A stretch of 64,000 bases of DNA from Betaproteobacteria bacterium (GCA_016868315.1 VGHE01000008.1:89888-153887), one strand, 5' to 3'. Positions 33,580 through 42,971 are shown, counted from the first letter of the stretch. Notes: a model not told the origin generated them from the letters alone. Made by a program: numbers and translations.

Positions 33580-34260
33580 TTACTTCTCCCCCAAAAGCTG
33601 GCCATCCCTGAGCCGCAAAACTCTGTCTGCCATGTTGATAGCCTGGTGATCGTGGCTTGCCATAATAACCGTACAACCATGCTCACGGCATAATCGAACC
33701 AGAAGCTGCAAGATATCTGAGCCCGTTTTTGAATCTAGGTTTGCGGTCGGCTCATCAGCAAGAATCACCTTGGGCTGCTTGGCGAGGGCGCGCGCAATGG
33801 CAACCCGCTGCCGCTGACCACCACTCATCTGACCTGGTCGCTTGTGGGCATGATCCGCGAGTCCAACCCACTCGAGTGCAGAACGCACAAGTAGCTTCCT
33901 CTTTTCCTCCGGAACCTCCTGACGCGCCAGAAAATATTCAACATTCTCTTCAGCAGTCAAAACATCAATGAGAAAAAAACTCTGAAAAACAAAACCGATC
34001 TCAAATCGACGAATACGATTGAGTTCTATTTCCGAAAATTCAGAGATGAGCTGTCCGCGATATTTGATTTGCCCCTGCTGCAAGGGCTCAATGAAACCGA
34101 GCAGATTCAAGAGCGAGGACTTTCCTGACCCCGAGGCACCGGCAAGACAAGTGAACTTGCCTGTCTCAATTTCAAAATCTAACTGCTTGATCGCCTCGAC
34201 GCGCACATCGTCCATGATGTAGGACAACGACACAGACTTACCCTGAAACAGCGATTCCAT
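33580..34260 (-). CDS. ABC transporter ATP-binding protein, LolD/MacB-type
   Basis: A 226-aa ATPase. Walker A GASGSGKSS, Q-loop GFVFQSFFLI, signature MSGGQRQRVAIARAL, Walker B VILADEPTANLDS with H-loop ASHDHQ. The DEPTANLDS-plus-SGGQ set is the LolD/MacB/HrtA type that works with FtsX-fold permeases. It lies 22 nt downstream of the PEP-synthase-like gene and is read just before the permease gene. Confidence 0.92.
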   Translation of the reverse strand: MESLFQGKSVSLSYIMDDVRVEAIKQLDFEIETGKFTCLAGASGSGKSSLLNLLGFIEPLQQGQIKYRGQLISEFSEIELNRIRRFEIGFVFQSFFLIDVLTAEENVEYFLARQEVPEEKRKLLVRSALEWVGLADHAHKRPGQMSGGQRQRVAIARALAKQPKVILADEPTANLDSKTGSDILQLLVRLCREHGCTVIMASHDHQAINMADRVLRLRDGQLLGEK

Positions 34261-34282
34261 GACCTCCCCCTAATGCTCTTCA

Positions 34283-37060
34283 TTATTGCTCGGAAACACG
34301 ATCTGCCTCTGGGAGAATACGCACCTCGCCGCGCGCTGCATCCATGCGAACCCGCATTCCGGTCTTGAGACGACTCACAAGTCCACCTCGGATACCCACA
34401 ATTGTCGGAAGACCCAATTCACGAGCAACCACAGCAGAATGCGACAGAAGGCTGCCACGCTCAATCAAAAGCCCACTGCAAGCGGGATACAGAGGCACCC
34501 AGCCTGGGTCAGTTCGTTCTGTGACAAGTATTTCGCCATTTAAACCCTGAGCATCCTTCATCGAGTGGACAACACGCACAATCCCCTCGACCACACCAGG
34601 ACAGCAGGCCGTGCCCAGCAGAACATTGGGATCTGTTGAAGCAGGAAGATCCTGCGCAAGCAAATCGTTCCCTGCCAGAATCTCAGACCACTTGAATGAC
34701 GCGCCTGCTGCTCCACGGGTCGTAAAACGGTCGGGAGGTGGCGGAGTGCGTCGATACTCTTCGAACTCAGCCTTACGCACTTGCGAGAGGCTTCTGAGCT
34801 GCAGACTCGAGGCTCGCCCCTCAACGTATGAAATGATTTCTTCGATATTGAGATAAAACACATCCTGTGTCGCATCCAGAACACCCAGCGCGTGCAAATT
34901 TCTGCCAAAACCTCGAAACAGATGCCGCACAATTCCAAAGCTTTTTGTTCGGTCAAAACGGAGATTCTCTCGATCGCGCACCGCGCTGCGCGCATTCCGG
35001 AGTACGAACCAAAAAACCGGACGCTTCAAAAATCCAAACAGACCACCGAGCTTTTCAGCTGCAAGCGCCTCGGCCTTGTGGAGAATTTCCTTCTCGCGCG
35101 CTTCCATTTCCTCTACGGAGTAACTCTTCATTCGAACGTAGCTCCCCACGGCTTCGAGTGCGAAGCTAGGGTCATCGTGCAAATCCGGCTCCTCAAGTTT
35201 CAGCTCATTGACGCAACGAAAGCCATAGAGATCAAGAAACTCCTTAAACTTCAAATAAAGCTCGGGAAAAACTCCGTGCTCGAACATCTCCTGCCATGCC
35301 TGCTGTGCCGTTTTGGACAGGAACCAGCTGCGGCGGTTCTCCGGGCCGTTATCTATCTCTTTGGCAATGCGCATCAACATTCGCGTTGGCTCAGTGCTTT
35401 CCAAGTCTCCCTGCCCACATAACAGATCATTCTGCAGGGTTGCCGAGTCAGCCCCCGCAGACAGCCAACGTGTGGTGAGCGCCTTGAGCAATCCGAAAAA
35501 AACCATGCAACGGGTGTCGTTTACAATGGGTGCCTGCCAGTGTTTCAGAACACGCTCGGTCAGTGAATGATAGTAGTTGACCTGCTCCTGCAGAGACATA
35601 CGCGCAAAGTTTGTATGGCGACCCTCAGCAACAATGGCATCAACGCGTTGTTCAAATGCAGTCACAAGACCACGAATAAAGATGAGACGATAGACAACTG
35701 AGAACAACAGGCGCAGACGCGCAAAGACCGAATACTCAACAGGATTGCGGGTGAAATCGAAGAGTGCAGCAATCTCTGGCTTGAGGTTTTGCTTCACACC
35801 CATCATGGTTTCCATGAAAGACTTGCTCTGCGCAGTCCCTGGAAACAGGTAAAGCAGCCGATACCAATTTGCGAGATTGTAGTAAACGCGCCCGCGCACC
35901 AGCCCGAGCATATTGCGGAAGGTCGCTTCATTTTCGGCAATTATTTTTTCTGGAACAAGCATCAGCCGACAGAACTGATAGTATACCTCCTGATAGCAGC
36001 GACTCACATGACTGAACGTCAGTGGCGTAGTGACACCACAAAAGCTCTCGATGATGTTTGAGTTATCCCAAAGAATATATCCCCCGCCCGCGCACTTTTC
36101 GTCGAACAGTCCATCAGGTGGAAGTGTTGTAATTGGGCGAGCTTGAAGTAAGTAGAGTTGCCCTGCCACCAACGCCCACTCAATATCTTGTGGATGTTCG
36201 AAACGCTTCTCGACATCTAGAACGAGCTTCGAAATATTTTTGACTTCAACCGGCGATAAACTCGATTTGTTCACAAGCTCCCCGGCCACAGCAACTTCCC
36301 GCAAACCTCCCTGCGGAGCCGCACGCAAGGCCTTTTGCTTAGCCACGATCTCCTCTTTGTAATCCAGGTTCCGTCTGTGCACTTTGAACTCATCAGCCGG
36401 CAACAAACCGCTCACAAGACCCTCACCCTGTCCCCAGACACTGCTCACAAGGAGATGGTCGCGATCGTTAGGGTCGACTGCATTACGAGAAAAAGCGACA
36501 CCAGAAGCCTCGGCATCGACCATGCGCTGAATCACAACTCCAACTTTAATTCCGGTGAGCGGAAGATTACGCTCTTTACGGTATGAAAGTGCGCGTTCTG
36601 ACCATCCGGAGGCCCAACAGCGCAGAACACTTTTGAGAATTTGTTCGGAACCTTTTTGGAAAAGAAAAGTTGAAAACTGCCCAGCAAACGAATTCTCCGC
36701 CGAGTCTTCATCGAGGCCACTGGAACGCACAGCCACGAAGCAGCTGATAAGACCATTGCGCTCGAGTTCTGCAACAAGCTCTTCGCGCACATCGATGGGA
36801 ATGGGTTGCGAGAGGAAAAGCTCCTCAACTGCCTTTTCAAGGTCTGCGAAGTTTTGCTCATCAGACTGCAATTGCTTATTCAACCCGTGCTGTGTGAGGA
36901 ACTGGTCGAAAGCATCGACACCGAGACAAACCCATTCGGGTACAGGAAAGTTTGACTGCGAGAGTCGAGCTAGGTTGTATGCCTTCCCCCCGCCGAGCCG
37001 CTTCACTTCTTCCGGGCGGGTCAGAGAAGTCAACACATAGCGCGCATTCGACTCATTCAT
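34283..37060 (-). CDS. PEP-synthase/rifampicin-phosphotransferase-like enzyme
   Basis: A 925-aa protein with three parts. An ATP-grasp PPDK_N domain occupies the N-terminus: GGGKAYNLARL near residue 22, VRSSGLDEDSAENSFAGQ (the R-S-S-..-D..-SFAGQ ATP loop) and EWALVAGQLYLLQARP. A long central helical region follows (about 330-800). A mobile phosphohistidine domain ends it: RGSLLSHSAVVARELGLPT, with catalytic His in SHSA. Rifampicin phosphotransferase and PEP synthase share this layout; length and order fit both. In this operon it may activate or inactivate a pathway intermediate by phosphotransfer from ATP. Separated by 16 nt from the OleC-UbiA gene, so co-transcribed. Confidence 0.8.
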   Translation of the reverse strand: MNESNARYVLTSLTRPEEVKRLGGGKAYNLARLSQSNFPVPEWVCLGVDAFDQFLTQHGLNKQLQSDEQNFADLEKAVEELFLSQPIPIDVREELVAELERNGLISCFVAVRSSGLDEDSAENSFAGQFSTFLFQKGSEQILKSVLRCWASGWSERALSYRKERNLPLTGIKVGVVIQRMVDAEASGVAFSRNAVDPNDRDHLLVSSVWGQGEGLVSGLLPADEFKVHRRNLDYKEEIVAKQKALRAAPQGGLREVAVAGELVNKSSLSPVEVKNISKLVLDVEKRFEHPQDIEWALVAGQLYLLQARPITTLPPDGLFDEKCAGGGYILWDNSNIIESFCGVTTPLTFSHVSRCYQEVYYQFCRLMLVPEKIIAENEATFRNMLGLVRGRVYYNLANWYRLLYLFPGTAQSKSFMETMMGVKQNLKPEIAALFDFTRNPVEYSVFARLRLLFSVVYRLIFIRGLVTAFEQRVDAIVAEGRHTNFARMSLQEQVNYYHSLTERVLKHWQAPIVNDTRCMVFFGLLKALTTRWLSAGADSATLQNDLLCGQGDLESTEPTRMLMRIAKEIDNGPENRRSWFLSKTAQQAWQEMFEHGVFPELYLKFKEFLDLYGFRCVNELKLEEPDLHDDPSFALEAVGSYVRMKSYSVEEMEAREKEILHKAEALAAEKLGGLFGFLKRPVFWFVLRNARSAVRDRENLRFDRTKSFGIVRHLFRGFGRNLHALGVLDATQDVFYLNIEEIISYVEGRASSLQLRSLSQVRKAEFEEYRRTPPPPDRFTTRGAAGASFKWSEILAGNDLLAQDLPASTDPNVLLGTACCPGVVEGIVRVVHSMKDAQGLNGEILVTERTDPGWVPLYPACSGLLIERGSLLSHSAVVARELGLPTIVGIRGGLVSRLKTGMRVRMDAARGEVRILPEADRVSEQ

Positions 37061-37076
37061 GTGCTGCTCTCCAATT

Positions 37077-39404
37077 TCAATAATTCAAAAGTGTAAGAAC
37101 ACCCATCCAAGCCGAGGCCAAGACAGAGAGTGCTGCGAAACCTTCTGCAGGCTTGTGCAAACCATCGCGCAGCGAGTGTAACAAAACCACGAGCACAGTT
37201 GGAATCTGCACAAGCGCCAAAACAGCAATAGACGCGAATTCATTGCGTGCAGAAAAGACAAGCATAAGCGCACCAGCTTGAAAAACAACAGCGACACACG
37301 CAGCAGGCTTGAGTCCGTAGATTTGCCTGTAGGTCTGTGCAGCCGGATGCGCATCTGGTTTGAGTTTTCTTGCGAACTCGTAGGAAAGCGAGGCTATGAC
37401 ATTGAGGCTTACAAAAACCCAAGCCAGCCGCTCTCTGGCAAACTCAGGAGAGAACAAGGTCACTCCAAAAAGATATAATGGAATACCGACAGCCTGGTGC
37501 GACAAAGCATAAACGAATGGAAAACTTGCAAGCTTCTGGCCGATATAGAACTCTTTGTACATAAGCCAGAGGTAGATTGAAGAGAGAAGAAAAAGCGAAC
37601 CTGCAAGGTTTGATACAAAAACGAACAGCGAAACCCCAGCCAGCATCAAGAGTCCCATGACCACGCGGATGCCTACTTGCATTTCCGGTGCGGAAATAAG
37701 CCCACGCGGCAGAGGACGGGTTGGATTAGCCAGCTTGTCCTTCTCGAAATCCTTGATTTCATCCATCATGCGCGCGGCAATCATAAACAAAACGGAGGCA
37801 ACAACAGCGACGCTCCCCCCCGCGAAGACACTCAAACCGCTGGGACACCCCTGTGGTGCAGAGCAGAATCCACGCCCAACAGTAAACAAATAGGCGCTCA
37901 CAACAGGACCCAATGCCAAAAACACAAGAACTGCGAGCGGACTTCGTTCTTTAAGATAGATCCACCAACGCAACATCATTAACCCCTTTTCCCAGATGGC
38001 AACGCGATCGATTCGAGCCCTGTGGCGACGATCCCGAGTCAGCACTGAAGTCAACACCGTTGGCTTTTCACCCAACAACTCGCTGGCCGATTTTTCCACA
38101 TGTCGAGCATCATCATCGGCAATCAACAATGGACGGCTGTTGTTGTCGCGTCTCAAGAAGCACCGTGTATGACCCAAGCGCGCATAAAGTTTCTGCTCGA
38201 AGAGAAAATCCTCTAGCGGCTGCCCTTTTCGTCCCATGTACCAAAGCCCATCGGTATCGCTGATCACCCGATCGCCCATGCAATGCCAAAGTGTTCCGTT
38301 CTGATCTCGTTCTTTGTTTAAAAATGTATCTTTTGAGTTGCCGAGGTATTCCGGACAAACATTTACACCTGCAACCCACAGCACGGAGTCATCTGCAAAG
38401 CGCACGCTTAACTCTGGAATAGGATGACCCACATTGAGTGCATGCATGAATCCCTTACGGCGAGAGTTCTCAAGGGAGAGCCGTGCATCAATGAACGCAA
38501 CCGGCTCGACTTCTGTTCCACCATAAATCTGGCGCACCTCAGCACGTGGTAACACCCTCAGAGCTCGTTCAAGCAACTCACATTCAACCAGTGCACCGCC
38601 AACATTAATGTGTTGCAAAGATGCAAACGCTTTGTTGTGGTCGAGAATATGCCGCAGGACCGCAGGCCCACACGAGAGCGAGCGCGGCCAGAGTGACTTA
38701 TGGAGTGATTCAATCCGTGTAAGAGCACTCACCGACCAGTTGGCGGGAAGCAACAGCGAGCCACGCCCTGTTCCCAAGTGATACAGTGCGAGATTTGGAA
38801 AAACAGCGAGGTCTGGCTCCTCGATTTTGTCGTCTTGCCCGTACTTTTCGAGAATTTCGTGCAGCTCCCACAAATACGCATGGCTCCGCACCACACCTTT
38901 GGGAATGCCCGTTGTTCCCGTAGTGAAAGAAATTGTTGCCGGGAGTTGCGCAGAAATTTCCAAGACCTGAAACTGGGAGGCATCGGTTGAAAGAATCGTA
39001 TCCGGCGACAAATACACTGCCCTCAGCGACCTCAGACTCGAACTTCTTAAGCGCCAAAGCCAACCAAAACGGTCGAAAAAAGCGGCCTTAACATTTACGA
39101 GCTTGAGTACGTGTTCAATATGTTGGGCAGGCATCCAGGGCTCAACGAAGACAATACCTACCCCCAATCCCAATAATCCTAGAAGCGCTGCATAGAGCTC
39201 TGCTCCAGGCAATGCCATGACCAGCGCAGTATCACCAGGCTGCAATCCCACCGACAAAGCAGCCTTTTGACGCGCTGCGGCGCGCTCTCCCATCTCGCGA
39301 AAGCTGACCACACCGTCACGCATTGACCACAATGCAAGTTTCTCAGGGTGAGCTGCGATGCGCTGCAAAACCCTGATCGAGCAATTTCCGTTCGGAGCAG
39401 GCAC
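37077..39404 (-). CDS. Fusion: OleC-like AMP-dependent ligase plus UbiA-family prenyltransferase
   Basis: A 775-aa two-enzyme protein. Residues about 1-470 are an adenylate-forming ligase: SFTTGTTGIPKGVVRSH (P-loop), PNLALYHLGTGRG, QIYGGTEVEPVAFI, then MGDRV...DGLWYMGRKG, and a C-terminal RDRRHRARIDRVAI that echoes the DIRHNAKI.R end of OleC beta-lactone synthetases. Residues about 480-775 hold about eight or nine helices with RMMDEIKDFEKDK (DxxxDxxxD) and RPLPRG, the first Asp-rich prenyl-diphosphate motif of UbiA, and a second motif YEFARKLKPDAHPAAQTY. GTG start, GGAGG 4 nt upstream. First gene of the leftward operon. Would activate a carboxylate and then alkylate the product with an isoprenoid; inference. 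Confidence 0.82.
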   Translation of the reverse strand: MPAPNGNCSIRVLQRIAAHPEKLALWSMRDGVVSFREMGERAAARQKAALSVGLQPGDTALVMALPGAELYAALLGLLGLGVGIVFVEPWMPAQHIEHVLKLVNVKAAFFDRFGWLWRLRSSSLRSLRAVYLSPDTILSTDASQFQVLEISAQLPATISFTTGTTGIPKGVVRSHAYLWELHEILEKYGQDDKIEEPDLAVFPNLALYHLGTGRGSLLLPANWSVSALTRIESLHKSLWPRSLSCGPAVLRHILDHNKAFASLQHINVGGALVECELLERALRVLPRAEVRQIYGGTEVEPVAFIDARLSLENSRRKGFMHALNVGHPIPELSVRFADDSVLWVAGVNVCPEYLGNSKDTFLNKERDQNGTLWHCMGDRVISDTDGLWYMGRKGQPLEDFLFEQKLYARLGHTRCFLRRDNNSRPLLIADDDARHVEKSASELLGEKPTVLTSVLTRDRRHRARIDRVAIWEKGLMMLRWWIYLKERSPLAVLVFLALGPVVSAYLFTVGRGFCSAPQGCPSGLSVFAGGSVAVVASVLFMIAARMMDEIKDFEKDKLANPTRPLPRGLISAPEMQVGIRVVMGLLMLAGVSLFVFVSNLAGSLFLLSSIYLWLMYKEFYIGQKLASFPFVYALSHQAVGIPLYLFGVTLFSPEFARERLAWVFVSLNVIASLSYEFARKLKPDAHPAAQTYRQIYGLKPAACVAVVFQAGALMLVFSARNEFASIAVLALVQIPTVLVVLLHSLRDGLHKPAEGFAALSVLASAWMGVLTLLNY

Positions 39405-39554
39405 ACGGCCTCCAAGACCTCAGATGAACCTTCGAGGTGTCGGGCAATTTGCTGAAAACTTTAAAATAAAGAAGGAAATTTAAAAAACAGCTTTTGTCAC
39501 AGAGCTTTTGTTCCGAATACCCGCAACGTCGGCACGATGAGCAAGGATAGCATC

Positions 39555-40535
39555 ATGACTTTACCTGACTTACGAACAATCGCTGAAAACGCACAAAAAG
39601 ATGCCTACAGCATTGATCGTATTCAATGGCACAAGGGCGTCGATAGCCAACGCCATTATTTTCCTGAAATCCTCACGCCGCTGTACCACTGTGCATCCTA
39701 CAGAACTGTTCTCGATGACTCCGATAGGAAGCTCTACAACCAGCTCTATGCGCAGTACATCAGTGAACAGTTCATCTTTCTTGAGGATCGTTTTTTGTGT
39801 CGGGTGGTCGAAGGCCTATTGCCCTGGGCTGGGCAGGTTTCTTGGGACTTGAAACGCTGCCTTGAAATTTTTCTGGAAGAGGAAGTTAAACATACGGAGA
39901 TGTTCCGCAGATTAAACCGCCTCTGCAACCCTGAGGTTTACGGGCAAAGTGATTTTCGATTCCTCCAGCTGCGCCCTCTTGAAAACAAATTAATAGAAAC
40001 CATGTCCAAATATCCAAAGGCTCTCAACTTCTGGATATGGATTGCACTCCTGTTTGAAGAAAAGACGATTGACTGTTTTACTCACTACAGAATGCAACAA
40101 CGCGATGACCAGGCTCAGAAGGTTGATCCGCTGCATTATCAGGTGCACCAGTTTCACATGCTCGATGAAGCAAGGCATGTGCAAATCGATGAACACTTGT
40201 TGCATTATATTTTCAACAAAGCCAACCCGTTTGTGCGACAAATGAATATCGCACTGCTTAAAAAAACGATGTCAAATTACACAAATCTAAAGCGCGCGAA
40301 TATTATGATTTTGGAACAACTATGTCAGGTGCAAACTCGGCTCCGGTCGCAGGTTGCGCGACTCTCAGATGAAGTCCGTGCCCAGAATGGCCAAGCTGAT
40401 TACCAAGTCGCACAATACTCTCGCAAAAACTTTCCAAAAACCTTTTCTTACTTTGATGCAGCCCCCGATGTGCGCAATGCCATGCGAAAAGTCATACTCA
40501 CATATCATCCGCAAGAGGAGAGTCTTTCTGCATGA
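39555..40535 (+). CDS. AurF-like diiron oxygenase (non-heme)
   Basis: A 326-aa all-helical protein. Metal ligands of the AurF/CmlI family can be placed: EQFIFLED (first Glu), FLEEEVKH (E-x2-H), FEEKTID (Glu) and HMLDEARH, which is HxxxExxH with His201, Glu205 and His208. Known relatives N-oxygenate arylamines (AurF on p-aminobenzoate). ATG 39555 is chosen because AAGGA lies about 7 nt upstream; an upstream ATG at 39537 has no good site. It is divergent from the OleC-UbiA operon across a 150-bp gap, so the two likely share one control region. The substrate is unknown. Confidence 0.75.
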   Translation: MTLPDLRTIAENAQKDAYSIDRIQWHKGVDSQRHYFPEILTPLYHCASYRTVLDDSDRKLYNQLYAQYISEQFIFLEDRFLCRVVEGLLPWAGQVSWDLKRCLEIFLEEEVKHTEMFRRLNRLCNPEVYGQSDFRFLQLRPLENKLIETMSKYPKALNFWIWIALLFEEKTIDCFTHYRMQQRDDQAQKVDPLHYQVHQFHMLDEARHVQIDEHLLHYIFNKANPFVRQMNIALLKKTMSNYTNLKRANIMILEQLCQVQTRLRSQVARLSDEVRAQNGQADYQVAQYSRKNFPKTFSYFDAAPDVRNAMRKVILTYHPQEESLSA

Positions 40536-40562
40536 GCCAGAATCGAATCGAGGCCGCAAACA

Positions 40563-41642
40563 ATGCCGCGTAACATAGAAATACACAGACGCTCTGAAGC
40601 TCACGCGAGGCAGGAATTCGACTCAGCCTTCAGCACCTATATTTCAACGGCCATGAAGAGCTCTGACGACGCAGTTAACCTGGAGAGGCAGGGCTACAGC
40701 AAATTCGCTTTGAATTACGCCCAAACGAGAGAGTGTGAATTCTGGATGGCAACCGACGCCCACAGCGGAGATGTTATTGCCCGTCTTGGAGCAGACTTCA
40801 GCAAATCCATGGAAAATTTGGGCAGCGTAGGTTTTTTTGACTGCGAACCTACACCTGTAGGCAAATCCGCTGCAGTTTCGCTCTTGGCCAATGCCTATTC
40901 ATGGCTGAAGGAAAAAGGAGCCTGCGCTGCAGTTGGTCCGATGGACTTCAACAGTTGGTTCCAATATCGCTTTAAAGTTAAGAATCACGAGAGCGCCATC
41001 CCTGATTTTCCCTGGGAGCCTCCACCCTGCGATTTCCATCTTGAGCTTTTCAAAGAGAGCGGATTCTCTGAGCACATTCGGTACTCGAGCTTCTTCTTCG
41101 AACTGCCTTCCCTTGACCTTTGGGATGCCTACATTGCGCGGCTCGAAACTGACCACAAACGTGTTCTTGCAAGCGGGTATTCAATCACTGGAATCCGCTG
41201 GGACGAGAATTTAGAGCCCGACCTGCGAAAGATCTTCATGCTGCTCAATCGTGCGTTCGCGCAGAGCCCCATGTTTGAGGAGATCCCATTTGAAGTTTTT
41301 TCGGCGATGACCCTCTCCACCCTCAGGTCGAAGAACTGCGCAGGTTCGAGCCTCTGCTTTTCACAGGAGGGTGAGCTTGTTGCTTTTCTCTTTTCCTTCG
41401 TCAGCCATGACACCGCAATATACAAGACGATTGCCGTGCACCCCGACTTTCAATCCTTGGGCATTGGCAACGCACTCACCCTGGAACTCTGCAAAGCCTG
41501 CAGGCAAATGGGACTCTTGAAGAGTGCAGGAGCCCTGATTCGCTCCGGAAACAATAGCGAGATGATAGGCCGAGGTTTTGCAAAATTCGCCGCTGCATCT
41601 GGTCTGAATGAATATATTCTCATGCGGAAGGATCTGCTGTGA
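40563..41642 (+). CDS. GNAT-family acetyltransferase with N-terminal extension
   Basis: A 359-aa protein. Residues about 250-355 form a GNAT fold: IYKTIAVHPDFQSLGIGNALTLE contains the Q/R-x-x-G-x-G acetyl-CoA loop (here QSLGIG), and the region before it has the usual strand pair. The first 250 residues resemble another GNAT-like half (ECEFWMATDA, AAVGPMDFNSWFQYRF), as seen in longer acyltransferases, but I cannot name the subfamily. GAGG lies 9 nt before ATG 40563. It follows the AurF-like gene by 27 nt and its stop overlaps the next start, so all are one operon. Possible acylation of the pathway product is inference. Confidence 0.7.
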   Translation: MPRNIEIHRRSEAHARQEFDSAFSTYISTAMKSSDDAVNLERQGYSKFALNYAQTRECEFWMATDAHSGDVIARLGADFSKSMENLGSVGFFDCEPTPVGKSAAVSLLANAYSWLKEKGACAAVGPMDFNSWFQYRFKVKNHESAIPDFPWEPPPCDFHLELFKESGFSEHIRYSSFFFELPSLDLWDAYIARLETDHKRVLASGYSITGIRWDENLEPDLRKIFMLLNRAFAQSPMFEEIPFEVFSAMTLSTLRSKNCAGSSLCFSQEGELVAFLFSFVSHDTAIYKTIAVHPDFQSLGIGNALTLELCKACRQMGLLKSAGALIRSGNNSEMIGRGFAKFAAASGLNEYILMRKDLL

Positions 41643-42076
41643 ATGCATTTCATAAGAACATCATTTTGCTCTCTACTGCGAGTTGTTTTGTTTCGGCAAC
41701 AGCGAGCGCTTTGGACTTTGGCAAACCGGTGCGGGCAGGTTTCTCCTTCGGTGCCATCCGCACCGGGGGCGCTGCAATTTCGGTCGATACTGGAGCACTT
41801 TTTAATAGCAACATCAGCGCGGGATTTGAGTTTTTTAACCTCAATCTTGTGTCATTGCGGGCATTGATGTGGGAGCAGCCCGGAAACATGTCGGGTTTCA
41901 ACGGCGGTGCAAAACTTTACCTCGGATTAGGATCAAAGTTTGCCCTCGAGCCTGGTGCCGAAGTGGGATGGACTTACAGAATGAAGAACCGCATTGACGT
42001 CGGTGCCGGAATCGATCTTGTGTTTTCTGACTCCATTGGAGGGTCAATTAAAATTGGAGCCGGTCTGTTGTTCTGA
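41639..42076 (+). CDS. Small exported beta-barrel-like protein
   Basis: A 145-aa protein with a signal peptide ending TASALDF near residue 26. The mature part alternates hydrophobic and polar residues rich in Gly and ends in a Phe (IGAGLLF), the C-terminal residue used by outer-membrane barrel proteins. It would have about eight short strands. The GTG start overlaps the TGA of the GNAT gene (GTGA), so they are translationally coupled. No known family recognised. It might be an outer-membrane component of the same envelope-directed operon. Confidence 0.6.
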   Translation: MNAFHKNIILLSTASCFVSATASALDFGKPVRAGFSFGAIRTGGAAISVDTGALFNSNISAGFEFFNLNLVSLRALMWEQPGNMSGFNGGAKLYLGLGSKFALEPGAEVGWTYRMKNRIDVGAGIDLVFSDSIGGSIKIGAGLLF

Positions 42077-42152
42077 TGCTTTTTTGCATGCGTATTGCTC
42101 CGGTTGAGCAGTTGTTGTGTGGTTTGCGGTTCGTGGAATGTGGAGGTAGACG

Positions 42153-42971
42153 GTGGCTTTTTGCAAATTGAGGCTTGCATGTGGGTCGATTTTTCTGCCT
42201 CTCATCTGGTCATGTGCTAACCCTGGCCAAGTTGCGGAAGTCAGCAACACGCGCGGTTTCGAAGTTGTCTTGGTTGCACTCCAATCAAGCGTCATTAAGG
42301 ACTCCACCGAACAATCTATGAGTCTGGATTCCCACCGGAAATGCAAAATTGTTGTTGGTGAATCTATCCAACTTAAAGAAGAGCCAAAGCTTGTCCAGAC
42401 CGACAATGGCCCCCACTACAAAATCACACTGCTTCCGGAGCAACAGCTCAGTGCCCCTTGCCGCATAGAAAGCGCTTACGTCTTTGCGTCTCACTTTCGG
42501 CAAGAATTGTTTCAGAGTGGAACAAGAAATCCGAGCAGCCCTGCCCCAGATGTGCCTCAACAGTCACCATCGCCGGGATCACAGAATGCAGAGCAGCGGT
42601 TCGCCTGGCCGACGCAATCGGGGGTAGTGACCTCAGGTTTTGGTCAGCGTTTTGGTGTTCTGCATGAAGGTATCGATATTGCCTTACTCACAGGCTCACC
42701 CATCTTGGCATCGGCTGCTGGTCACATTGCGTTTGCCGGATGGAGTTCTGCCGGCTTTGGAAACCTGATTCGACTCGCGCATCCCGACAATTTCGAAACA
42801 CGTTATGCGCACAACTCTGACCTCCTCGACATGACTGTTGGAAAAGTGATTCTGGCCGGCGACCAGATAGCAAAAAGTGGAAACACCGGACTCTCAACAG
42901 GCTCACACCTGCATTTCGAAATCAGAACCCGAGGCAAAGCCGTGGATCCAATGTATCACTTGCCTAGGTGA
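42153..42971 (+). CDS. M23 (LytM) peptidase, lipoprotein
   Basis: A 272-aa protein with an N-terminal signal and lipobox-like IWSC near residue 20. The C-terminal half is an M23 zinc endopeptidase: LHEGIDIALLTG (H-x3-D, the first zinc pair), GFGNLIRLAHPD, RYAHNSDLL, and GSHLHFEIRTRG (H-x-H) at the end. These are the full zinc ligands, so it should be active. The first half has no clear domain. GGAGG precedes the GTG start. It would cut peptidoglycan peptide cross-bridges in the periplasm. Follows the small barrel protein on the same strand. Confidence 0.85.
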   Translation: MAFCKLRLACGSIFLPLIWSCANPGQVAEVSNTRGFEVVLVALQSSVIKDSTEQSMSLDSHRKCKIVVGESIQLKEEPKLVQTDNGPHYKITLLPEQQLSAPCRIESAYVFASHFRQELFQSGTRNPSSPAPDVPQQSPSPGSQNAEQRFAWPTQSGVVTSGFGQRFGVLHEGIDIALLTGSPILASAAGHIAFAGWSSAGFGNLIRLAHPDNFETRYAHNSDLLDMTVGKVILAGDQIAKSGNTGLSTGSHLHFEIRTRGKAVDPMYHLPR

